Shown: positions 44,883 to 56,110 of the stretch, piece by piece
Layout of the letters: each line of letters starts with the position of its first letter
Numbering within the stretch: position 1 is the first letter of the stretch
Assembly: GCF_002282855.1 (NCBI RefSeq)
Contig: NZ_NRIR01000001.1
Location: 310,001-374,000 of the forward strand
DNA length: 64,000 bases
Origin: Paraferrimonas sedimenticola
GTDB taxonomy: Bacteria; Pseudomonadota; Gammaproteobacteria; Enterobacterales; Shewanellaceae
Direction: 5' to 3'
Position numbers and translations under genes: made by a program
Notes under the pieces: generated by a model
Database searches by the model: none
Told to the model about the DNA's origin: nothing
The model's input: only the letters and a program-made list of their open reading frames with translations

Positions 44883-47747
44883 TTAGAAAGTAATGTTAAC
44901 GCCACCAAACACGCGACGACCAATTACGTCGTAGATTGGGTTAATGGTGTAACCAGGTGGTACCTTGTCAAACAGGTTACGGAAACCACCGTACACGCGA
45001 ACGTTGTCACCGAAGACATAGCTTGCCGACAGGTCATGAGTCGTAATCGACGGTACCCAACCAGGGTACAAGTCTTCAGGTGAACCGCCACCTGGCGATA
45101 CATCATAGGTCACTGAACGGTCAACGTAACGCAAACGATAGTCAACAGTTAAGTCATCCAGCGCGTAAGTTGCACCGAAGCGACCTTCCCACTTAGGATC
45201 GCCAACCTCGCCATCTTCAACGTTGATTTCGTCAGGACGGTCTTGGAATTCAAACTGTTCGCGTTTCAGCAAGTGAGCGGCGAATAGGTTGAATCGAATC
45301 TCACCCACACCATTGACACTTGCCAAGTCCCAGTTATAGCGAACTTCAGCATCCACACCACGAGTGTTTAGCGCCGCGGCGTTTAGGAAGCCGGTGCGAA
45401 CCAACTCAATATCGTTGGTGGTTGGGTTACGAATGATGGCACCACAGTATGTTTGGTCTGGGCCACCGGTTGCATCGACACAGTTATCTGCGATGTCTTG
45501 AGCCGCAACTTCGATGATCGCGTCTTCAATCTCGATATCGTGGAAATCCAAAGTGACCGAGAAGTCGTCGATAAAGCCTGGCGTCCAAACTAAGCCCACA
45601 GTTGTCGATTTCGATTTCTCTGGAGTTAGCTGATCGTTACCACCAGATAGAATATCGACACTCACGTTATCGTTGGCTTCAAAGCCTGGAGGAATGCCCA
45701 AGGCCGCACAGTTTGCTGCGCGATCCGGATCGTCACTAATGTTGTCCGCATCACATGGATCAGACACTCGAGCAAAGCCCGGTGACAGAGGACTAAAGGC
45801 TTCGTTCAGGTTAGGCGCACGAACCGCTGAACCGCGAGTTGCACGTACTCGAACTGACTCGATAGGCGCGTAAATCAAGCCCACTTTCCAAGCGTTTACG
45901 TTGCCTTTCACGTGTGAGTAATCCGCGGTACGGTATGCACCGTCCAAGGTCAGCTCGTGAGCGAAAGCCAAGTCAGCTAGCAATGGTACGCTAACCTCAG
46001 CAAACAGCTCTTTCACGTCGTACTTGGCGTTTTCGTCCGGCGTTGCCGCACCCGCCAGTGCACCTGATTTGGTTAGCTCATCAGTAATGGTACGAGACGT
46101 CTCTTCACGTTGCTCGTAACCCAAAGCGAATGCCATAGGGCCACCAGGCAAAGAGAACAGCTGTGCTGAGTCAAAGCCTAAGCTGGCACCGAAGACTTCC
46201 TGAGTGATTTTATCCTGACGAGTGGTATCAGCAGATACCCAGTCTTTGGCTTCTTCACTGGCCTGATTAAAGCCAAATGGGTTGTAAGCCACACAGTTAC
46301 CCACGTCAACAGAACCCGCATCTGGGTCGGCACAAACCGCTTCGCCAGTGGCTGGGTCGATAACCGAGTTAATGGCTGCCGCAATGTTATCCGGAATAAT
46401 GTCATTCTCGGTCACACGTACGTTGTTGGTTTCGCCGTAAACATAGTACAGCTCGTAGTCAAACTCGGTTTCACTGATACCGAAGTAACCGTTAAAGCCA
46501 CCCACAAAGCGGAAGGTTTGACGGTCATTGGCGGCAGAGCGGTTGCCCAGCTCATCAAAGAACTTAGCCATAGAAACCAAGCCGGTGCCACCGAGGCGGT
46601 CGCGCGCTTCTTGAGTCAAGAACGCATTGTTCTCGACATCAACGGTGATGTTACCGAAGCGGAAGCCTGGCTGGAACTGCTGCTTGATGTCGGCTTTGGT
46701 GTACTTAACGTTACCAAAGGCGTTGATGTTATCGTTCAAGGAGTAATTGAAAGTACCCCCGGTGTTAATACGATTCACCTCAGGGAAGATGTTTTCGTAT
46801 TCTTCGGTGAAGAAGGCGGTGTCACAGCCGTTCGGGAAGTTACCAAAGGCAAAGCTGTTGGTGCCTTCACGAACACACTGCTCACGAACGTTACCTTGAT
46901 CGTCAAAAGTAAATCGAGAATCGGCAAATGGGTTCATCACACCCCATTTGTTGATCATTTCTGAGCCCACATTAGGTACGCGCAGACGATCTGGAATGCC
47001 GTCTTCCTCACCACCGTTTTCAGGGTTGGCAATGGTACCCCAATCTTGCAGCTGCTTGAGGTCACGAGACATGGTTTCTTTGGTTTTTTGTACGCCCGCG
47101 TAAATGCTTACGTTGCCGTCATCGTTCCCGGTACCAACCACGAAATCAAAGCCATGGGTGCCGTAGTTATCAGTCTCGGTTGAGCGCGAGCCGGTGGCGT
47201 TAAATTGAAAGCCCTCGAAGTCCTTGCGCATAATCACGTTGACTACACCGGATACCGCATCCGAACCGTAAATCGCCGATGCACCACCGGTAATGATCTC
47301 AACTCGCTCGATAAGTGCTGATGGGATGGTCGACAAATCCATTTGTGACGAGCCTGGCGTACCTGCCACGTGACGCTTACCGTCAACCAAGACTAGGGTA
47401 CGTTTGGCGCCCAAGCGACGTAAATCGGCAGAACTGATACCCGCCGCCGCGTTTGAGTTGGCGTTACCCGCAAGAGTATCGGTTGCACCGATAGCTGGCA
47501 GCTCGGCCAGAATGGTACCCAGATCTGTGGTACCAAACTTCTGAATTTCAGATTGCTCAAGAACAACGATAGGAGTTGGGTTGGATAATTCGGTACGCGC
47601 AATACGCGAGCCGGTAATTGCAATGCGTTCAACTTCTTCTTCCGCGTTCACCTCTTCGGCGAAGGTTGCGGTCGACATCAATAGCGCTGACAATCCGCCG
47701 GTAACGCAGGCCACGCGGATGGATTTTGCCACTTTACTGATTTGCAT
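44883..47747 (-). CDS. TonB-dependent outer-membrane receptor, 954 residues
   Basis: The signal peptide ends near residue 30 (TATFA, then EEV). The N-terminal VERIAITGSRIARTELSNPTPIVVL is the TonB box and plug opening typical of large Xanthomonas/Alteromonas-type receptors. The plug continues with LRRLGAKRTLVLVDGKRHV, LIERVEIITGGASAIYGSDAVSGVVNVI and a long barrel ending GRRVFGGVNITF. Receptors of this class often take up oligosaccharides, peptides or B12-like ligands; the ligand here is not visible. The gene is monocistronic and splits the usual ftsB-eno neighbourhood. Confidence 0.94.
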   Translation of the reverse strand: MQISKVAKSIRVACVTGGLSALLMSTATFAEEVNAEEEVERIAITGSRIARTELSNPTPIVVLEQSEIQKFGTTDLGTILAELPAIGATDTLAGNANSNAAAGISSADLRRLGAKRTLVLVDGKRHVAGTPGSSQMDLSTIPSALIERVEIITGGASAIYGSDAVSGVVNVIMRKDFEGFQFNATGSRSTETDNYGTHGFDFVVGTGNDDGNVSIYAGVQKTKETMSRDLKQLQDWGTIANPENGGEEDGIPDRLRVPNVGSEMINKWGVMNPFADSRFTFDDQGNVREQCVREGTNSFAFGNFPNGCDTAFFTEEYENIFPEVNRINTGGTFNYSLNDNINAFGNVKYTKADIKQQFQPGFRFGNITVDVENNAFLTQEARDRLGGTGLVSMAKFFDELGNRSAANDRQTFRFVGGFNGYFGISETEFDYELYYVYGETNNVRVTENDIIPDNIAAAINSVIDPATGEAVCADPDAGSVDVGNCVAYNPFGFNQASEEAKDWVSADTTRQDKITQEVFGASLGFDSAQLFSLPGGPMAFALGYEQREETSRTITDELTKSGALAGAATPDENAKYDVKELFAEVSVPLLADLAFAHELTLDGAYRTADYSHVKGNVNAWKVGLIYAPIESVRVRATRGSAVRAPNLNEAFSPLSPGFARVSDPCDADNISDDPDRAANCAALGIPPGFEANDNVSVDILSGGNDQLTPEKSKSTTVGLVWTPGFIDDFSVTLDFHDIEIEDAIIEVAAQDIADNCVDATGGPDQTYCGAIIRNPTTNDIELVRTGFLNAAALNTRGVDAEVRYNWDLASVNGVGEIRFNLFAAHLLKREQFEFQDRPDEINVEDGEVGDPKWEGRFGATYALDDLTVDYRLRYVDRSVTYDVSPGGGSPEDLYPGWVPSITTHDLSASYVFGDNVRVYGGFRNLFDKVPPGYTINPIYDVIGRRVFGGVNITF

Positions 47748-48313
47748 ATCATTTCCCTATATAAGAATTTGCCCTTAAGGGCTTTGTTATAAGAATGTAA
47801 ACGTGCGCAACTGAGAAGTTACATCTTCAACGGGTAGATCGCAATAGCTAAATTAACGGCTGGCAAGGGTTTTTGGGCGGGCGCAACCACACCTTGATCC
47901 CAATCAATATTTAACTGACTCGATTACAAAAATAATGAGAAGAAATAGGCGGTTAATCTTAGATTTTGGCGTTTAAGCGCTTGGCAAGAAAAGCGACCAA
48001 AAATAAACTCTGGGACAGCACACGACTCATAGCAATTTTGAGGCGCAGTAAATCCAAGCTCATGCGACGCTGGTTTTTTGAGCGAACCAGAAAGAGGCTT
48101 GATTGAATCATTACAGGATCGCAACAAAGCCGCGAGGCATTTGAAACTTGGTGAACTAACTTGACCAGCAGGGAATCCGAGATCTTAAAGGCGAGCTTGA
48201 TTGAACGCTGATACCAAGCGCTTTAAAAAACAAAACGCCCAATACAGAGCATTGGGCGTTTAACAAAGGTCGAGAAGAAGCCTCCCTTCTCTAGCTTTTT
48301 ACAAGCCGAGTAA
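47748..48313. other. 566-base gap between the TonB receptor and eno
   Basis: The right end holds the eno terminator. The left end is the receptor leader, with a perfect 12-base palindrome GCCCTTAAGGGC at 47771-47782, 24 bases before the receptor ATG, a possible operator or hairpin. The middle contains a 67-codon open frame (47924-48127, minus) with no ribosome-binding site or recognisable product, which I do not call a gene. No RNA gene was recognised. Confidence 0.5.
48224..48261 (-). terminator. Intrinsic terminator of eno
   Basis: AAACGCCCAAT (48233-48243) pairs perfectly with ATTGGGCGTTT (48251-48261) around a seven-base loop. On the minus strand a run of six T follows at 48229-48224. 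Confidence 0.88.
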
Positions 48314-49627
<1,314 letters not shown>

Positions 49628-49640
49628 CTAAGTTTTTAGA

Positions 49641-49663
49641 AAAGTGTTTTTAAAAAACACTTT
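49641..49663. repeat. Perfect 11-base inverted repeat in the eno leader
   Basis: AAAGTGTTTTT and AAAAACACTTT flank a single A, 35 bases upstream of the eno start. It lies between the pyrG terminator and eno, in the expected promoter or leader zone of eno. It could be a regulator site or a leader hairpin; it lacks the GC-rich stem of a terminator. Confidence 0.55.
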
Positions 49664-49686
49664 GTAAAGTAATTCGTTTTTTATAA

Positions 49687-49716
49687 TAAAAACGCCGCAA
49701 CGAATGCGTTGCGGCG
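49687..49716 (-). terminator. Intrinsic terminator of pyrG
   Basis: A perfect ten-base stem (CGCCGCAACG with CGTTGCGGCG, 49693-49716) has a four-base loop. On the minus strand it is followed by TTTTT. It lies 11 bases after the pyrG stop. Confidence 0.92.
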
Positions 49717-49727
49717 CGTTTGAAGCC

Positions 49728-51434
<1,707 letters not shown>

Positions 51435-51543
51435 TTAGTATACCAAAGCGAGGTGGGGGTCACAATTGGCAATTTACGCGACACAGACAAAAAGCACCCA
51501 AAAGGCGCTGTTTTGAACACTTTATTGGTCGGTGCTCGGGCCT

Positions 51544-52416
51544 TCAGTCGTCTTTAGTGTGCAGTTTTGCCTGTTGCCAATAGTCTTCTAACTGCTCGAG
51601 GGTATGCTCGTCAAAAGCCCGGCCGCTGCTCTCGACGCTTTGTTCTACCCCTCTAAAACGCTTGGCAAACTTGCGGTTAGCCCCTCGTAGCGCTTGTTCT
51701 GGATTAATTTTTAGGTGACGTGCCAGGTTGACCGTTGCAAATAGCAAATCGCCGATTTCATCTTCTATGCGTGCCTTGTCAGGGTTTGCACAGTTAACTT
51801 CCACCAGCACCTCGTCGATTTCCTCTTTGATTTTGTCTACCACAGGCGGTAATTCGCCCCAATCAAAACCCACGCTGGCGGCGCGTTTTTGGATTTTGTT
51901 GGCGCGAGTTAAGGCTGGCAAGGCTAATGGAATATCGTCCATTAACGAGGTTTGGGCTTTGGCGTGGCGCTCTTGTTGTTTGAGGGCTTCCCATTGACCT
52001 AGAGCCTGTTGCGCGTTGTCGGCAGGCACACCTAGTGACTGTCCAAATATGTGCGGATGACGGCGGGTAAGCTTGTCGGTAATTCCATTGGCCACTTGGG
52101 CAAAATCAAAGCGGCCTTCCTCGCGTGCGATTTGGGCGTAGAACACCACTTGAAACAGGAGATCGCCGAGTTCTCCGGGTAACTCGTCAAGCTCGCCGAG
52201 CTCTATGGTTTCGGCAACCTCGTAGGCTTCTTCGAGAGTATGGGGCACTATGCTTTGGTAGGTTTGCGCCTTATCCCAAGCGCAGCCATTGTCGCTGCGC
52301 AGGGTTTGCATCAACTCAAGCAAACGGGATAGCGCCTGCCGGCTCTCAAGCCATTGGTTTTCGGCAAGGGAGTTGGTTTTGACGTTGCCCTTGGTATTAG
52401 CGTCGGAGTTGCTCAT
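51544..52416 (-). CDS. mazG: MazG nucleoside triphosphate pyrophosphohydrolase
   Basis: Hydrolyses NTPs to NMP and PPi; in E. coli it lowers ppGpp-linked effects and removes damaged nucleotides. The 290-residue protein has two MazG domains; the first shows CAWDKAQTYQSIVPHTLEEAYE and ELGDLLFQVVFYAQIA, the second EEIDEVLVEVNC and EDEIGDLLFATVNLARHL. AGGGA precedes the ATG at 52416, which is preferred to 52443 inside relA. The start overlaps nothing but lies eight bases after the relA stop region, so both genes are probably co-transcribed. Confidence 0.95.
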   Translation of the reverse strand: MSNSDANTKGNVKTNSLAENQWLESRQALSRLLELMQTLRSDNGCAWDKAQTYQSIVPHTLEEAYEVAETIELGELDELPGELGDLLFQVVFYAQIAREEGRFDFAQVANGITDKLTRRHPHIFGQSLGVPADNAQQALGQWEALKQQERHAKAQTSLMDDIPLALPALTRANKIQKRAASVGFDWGELPPVVDKIKEEIDEVLVEVNCANPDKARIEDEIGDLLFATVNLARHLKINPEQALRGANRKFAKRFRGVEQSVESSGRAFDEHTLEQLEDYWQQAKLHTKDD

Positions 52417-52423
52417 TCGGTCC

Positions 52424-54631
52424 CTACTGGCGTTTGCTTTCAATAATGCCGGGAATTTGTTCCATCTTGTGCATTACTCGAGACAGGCCGTCGATATTGT
52501 TGAATTCCAACTCAAGATCCACCGTGTGTAATTGGCGCTTAGCATCTGAGGACGTCGCCATGCTGACCACGTTGATTTTCTCATTGGCCAATAACGTAGT
52601 GACGTCTCTTAGCAGTCCCGGACGCTCGCTGCCAATCACTTTAAGTTTGACTCGATAGCCGCCACTGTAATTCTCGCCCCAGACCACATCCACGGCGCGT
52701 TCAGGGGATTTAGACAAGAGTTCCTTGAGCTGAGGGCAGTCGCTTCTGTGCACACTAATACCGCGCCCCTGAGTAATAAAACCTTGAATCGGATCGCCAG
52801 GCAGTGGGTGACAGCAACCAGCGATGTGGGTCATCAAATTGCCCACCCCTTCCACTTCGATTTGCCCTTTGGTGGGCTTAGAGCTTGGCGCGGTTTTCTT
52901 GAGCAGTTTTTCGAGATCTTCGTCTTGCTTATCTTCGCTGCTGCGCTGGCGCGATTGAATGTGGTTGATGACTTGGTTAATACGCACATCACCGGCACCC
53001 ACCGCCGCCATTAAGTCTTCCAGCGAATGCACGTTAAAGCGCTCAATGGCGGTTTCAGCGTCACTGATATTAAGACCGATTTTTCCCAACTCGTTTTCTA
53101 GAATTTCTTTACCCGCCGCCTGGTTCTTGTCTTTGTCTTCGAGCTTAAAGAAGTGAGAAATTTTGGAGCGAGCACGGCTTGAATAGATGTAGCCCAAGTT
53201 GGGATTTAACCAATCGCGCTTAGGGTTGGGCTGCTTGGAAGTGATGATTTCCACCCGCTCGCCGGTGGCCACTTGATAGGTAAAGGGCACGATGCGGCCA
53301 TCCACTTTGGCACCAATCGCTTTGTGACCCACTTGCGAGTGAATGTAGTAGGCAAAATCCAACACGGTAGAACCCAGAGGTAAGTCCACTACTTCGCCGC
53401 CAGGGGTAAAGACATACACGCGATCTTCAAACACTTGCGAGCGAATTTCGTCCACCAGATTGCCCGACTCGGCCACGTCTTCTTGCCACTGTAAAATCTT
53501 GCGTAGCCAGTTGATTTTCTCTTCGTAGCCCGACGGTTTGCCACCACTGCCGCCTTCTTTGTATTTCCAGTGAGCAGCGACCCCAAGCTCGGCGTCTTGG
53601 TGCATGTCATCGGTGCGAATTTGAATCTCCACCGTGCGCCCTTCTGGGCCTAAAACCACAGTGTGAATCGACTGGTAGCCATTGGGCTTGGGGTTGGCCA
53701 CATAGTCATCAAATTCTTGCGGAATGTGCTTAAACAGCGAGTGCACCACCCCAAGTGCGGCGTAGCAGTCTTGCAGACGCTCGGTAACGATTCGCACTGC
53801 GCGCACATCAAACAGCTTGTCGAATTGCAGCTGTTTGTTTTGCATCTTCTTCCATATGGAATAGATGTGTTTGGGCCGGCCGTAGACCTTGCCTTTGACA
53901 TGCTCTTCGTCGAGTCTGTGCTGGACCTTAGCGACAAAAGCTTCAATGTACTGTTCACGATCGATGCGCTTTTGATCCAGCAAACGAGCAATGTCTTTGT
54001 AGGTATCTGGGTGTTGGTAGCGGAAGGCTAAGTCTTCAAGCTCCCATTTCAGCTGACCTATCCCTAAGCGGTTGGCCAGTGGTGCAAACACTTCGGCAAT
54101 TTCGCGGGCCAGCAGTACCCGCTCGGTTTCTGGCAGGGTTTTGGCTTCGCGCAGCAGCACCACGCGCTCGGCGAGTTTAATCACCACGGCGCGCACGTCC
54201 TCGACCATGGCTAGGAGCATGCGTCTGAGATTGTCGATTTGACCAGGGTTTGCGCTTTGGCTGAGATTTAGGGTGCGAATGGCGTCCATCGCCTGCACGC
54301 TTTGCACTAAGGTGGCGAGGTTCTTGCCAAAGTCCTCTTCGATTTGCTCGAGTTCAATCCAGCCTTCTTCGTTAGCCACAAACAGCACGGCGGCTTGTAG
54401 AGTTTCCAAGTCCATGTTGAGTGGCGACAGGATTTCGATAAGCTCACGGCAGCGGGCCGAGCACAAATGCAGATGCTCTTCGTCGTTGCAGTGGCTCTGG
54501 GCCAAACTCATCACAGCCTCGATAACGCGCAGCAAACTCGGTGCCTGTTCAAGCTCAGGACAATAACGCTCAACCCAAGCGTTTAAATCAAAATCCGGAC
54601 CGGCAAAATGAGACTCGCGTACCGCTACCAT
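52424..54631 (-). CDS. relA: RelA, ribosome-dependent (p)ppGpp synthetase
   Basis: RelA makes (p)ppGpp on starved ribosomes. The 735-residue protein has a degenerate HD hydrolase domain (the HDxxEDT motif is missing and reads VANEEGW), which separates it from SpoT. The synthetase domain has GRPKHIYSIWKKM and PKPNGYQSIHTVVLGP. TGS (VYVFTPGGEVVDLPLGST), a zinc-finger-type helical region (IAGCCHPLPGDPIQGFITQGRGISVHR) and a C-terminal ACT domain follow. It sits between mazG and rlmD. Confidence 0.97.
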   Translation of the reverse strand: MVAVRESHFAGPDFDLNAWVERYCPELEQAPSLLRVIEAVMSLAQSHCNDEEHLHLCSARCRELIEILSPLNMDLETLQAAVLFVANEEGWIELEQIEEDFGKNLATLVQSVQAMDAIRTLNLSQSANPGQIDNLRRMLLAMVEDVRAVVIKLAERVVLLREAKTLPETERVLLAREIAEVFAPLANRLGIGQLKWELEDLAFRYQHPDTYKDIARLLDQKRIDREQYIEAFVAKVQHRLDEEHVKGKVYGRPKHIYSIWKKMQNKQLQFDKLFDVRAVRIVTERLQDCYAALGVVHSLFKHIPQEFDDYVANPKPNGYQSIHTVVLGPEGRTVEIQIRTDDMHQDAELGVAAHWKYKEGGSGGKPSGYEEKINWLRKILQWQEDVAESGNLVDEIRSQVFEDRVYVFTPGGEVVDLPLGSTVLDFAYYIHSQVGHKAIGAKVDGRIVPFTYQVATGERVEIITSKQPNPKRDWLNPNLGYIYSSRARSKISHFFKLEDKDKNQAAGKEILENELGKIGLNISDAETAIERFNVHSLEDLMAAVGAGDVRINQVINHIQSRQRSSEDKQDEDLEKLLKKTAPSSKPTKGQIEVEGVGNLMTHIAGCCHPLPGDPIQGFITQGRGISVHRSDCPQLKELLSKSPERAVDVVWGENYSGGYRVKLKVIGSERPGLLRDVTTLLANEKINVVSMATSSDAKRQLHTVDLELEFNNIDGLSRVMHKMEQIPGIIESKRQ

Positions 54632-54637
54632 GCTGAA

Positions 54638-55990
54638 TTACCCTACTTTCCTAAATAAGGCTATCGATTCTAAATGATGTGTTTGCGGAAACATATCCAC
54701 TAGCTTCAATTTTTTGAGCTGGTAGCCCTGCTCCAACAAAATCTGACTGTCGCGCGCTAAACTGGCCGGGTTGCACGATACGTAAACTACTGTGTTGGGT
54801 TGTAGTTTTGCCAGTTGGGTCAGTACCTCAGCGGCACCGGCGCGAGCAGGGTCAAGTAATAACTTGTCACAAGGCTCAAGCCAAGGACGTCTCAACTCAA
54901 AGTCAGACAAGTCTTCGTGGTAAAAAGTAAGGTTATCTAGAGCGGCGCTTTTGGCGTTGTCACGCCCTTGCGCCACCATCTCTTTAACCCCTTCTACCGC
55001 AATCACCTCAGCTTTGGGCTGCTGCGCCGCGATAGGCAGGCTGAAGTTACCGACGCCGCAAAACAGGTCAAGAATGCGTTCGTTTGGGCTCGGTGCCAGC
55101 CACTCTACCGCTTGCGCCACCATTTGCTGGTTGATCTGGTCGTTGACTTGAATAAAAGCGTCGGGCTGAAAGCCAATGTCGAGCTTGGGCTCTTCCTTTG
55201 CCGCTTGAACGGCGTAAGCAAAGTTGAGCTCGCCGCCATCAAGCGCTTGATGCTGCCCTTGATTGTCGCGAGCGAGTAAACGCAACCCTTGAGATTGAGC
55301 AAGGGCTTGCCAGCTGTTCATGTCTTTGGAGTTTAGCGATTTGAGTAAGCGCAACAAGAGGATTGACTGCTCGCCCGCTTGTATCAGTTCAATGTGGCCA
55401 ATGGCCTTGATGTTGCGCATCGCGCTTAAAGTTTGGCGAAGCTCGGATAAACACTTAGCCAGTTGAGGCTCTAGAATCGGGCATTCTTGGATATCGATAA
55501 TTTTGTCCGAGGCCTTGGCGCGAAAACCAAAGGCAAAGCCGCCGCTCGGCTTGGGCTTTAGCGACAAGCGAGTGCGGCGGCGATAGCCCCATTGGTCAGC
55601 AGTTATCGCCGGTTGAAGAGTCGGCAGTGGCTGCTTTGAGTACTTAGCGATTAAGCTTTGCAAGCTAGCGGCTTTGGCTTGGCGTTGTTGCTCGATAGCC
55701 AAATGCTGCAAATCACAGCCACCGCATTGTGCGTAATGGGGGCACTGGGGGGCTATGCGATGCTCGCTGGGGCTTAGTACCTTAATCAATTTGGCGTGGG
55801 CGAAGCGTTTTTTCTGTTGGCTAAGCTGAGCTTTGACCTTCTCGCCTGGCAAAGCCCCTGGAACGAACACCACCTGACCACTGTGCTCGGCAATACCGGC
55901 CCCTTGGTGGTCTAAGCGTTCGATAGTCAGCTCAATGGCTTTTGCTAAGCCTTTGCTGGCTTTGGGTTTTGCTTTAAAAAACTGCGCCAT
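54638..55990 (-). CDS. rlmD: RlmD, 23S rRNA m5U1939 methyltransferase
   Basis: The 450-residue enzyme has an N-terminal TRAM domain (ELTIERLDHQGAGIAEHSG, FVPGALPGEKV). An iron-sulphur cluster site follows (CPHYAQCGGCDLQHL, plus CPIL). The SAM domain has RILDLFCGVGNFSLP and the catalytic Cys in VYVSCNPASLARD. The ATG at 55990 is preceded by AGGGG; the frame opens 21 codons earlier at 56053. It lies six bases upstream of relA, and barA diverges from it. Confidence 0.96.
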   Translation of the reverse strand: MAQFFKAKPKASKGLAKAIELTIERLDHQGAGIAEHSGQVVFVPGALPGEKVKAQLSQQKKRFAHAKLIKVLSPSEHRIAPQCPHYAQCGGCDLQHLAIEQQRQAKAASLQSLIAKYSKQPLPTLQPAITADQWGYRRRTRLSLKPKPSGGFAFGFRAKASDKIIDIQECPILEPQLAKCLSELRQTLSAMRNIKAIGHIELIQAGEQSILLLRLLKSLNSKDMNSWQALAQSQGLRLLARDNQGQHQALDGGELNFAYAVQAAKEEPKLDIGFQPDAFIQVNDQINQQMVAQAVEWLAPSPNERILDLFCGVGNFSLPIAAQQPKAEVIAVEGVKEMVAQGRDNAKSAALDNLTFYHEDLSDFELRRPWLEPCDKLLLDPARAGAAEVLTQLAKLQPNTVVYVSCNPASLARDSQILLEQGYQLKKLKLVDMFPQTHHLESIALFRKVG

Positions 55991-56110
55991 ACTCGGCCCC
56001 TGGTTAAAGATTACATCTATCGCTGAGCGTGCTATTCTGGAGCGATAATTCAAACAAGCTGGGCACTTTGCCTGAAACTTTAGCCGCTGTCACCTGCGGG
56101 TAAGCAATGC

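Noticed and set aside
47924-48127. A 67-codon open frame on the minus strand between the TonB receptor and eno
   Set aside because: No ribosome-binding site, no recognisable product and a composition unlike the neighbouring genes. It may be a remnant or chance frame.
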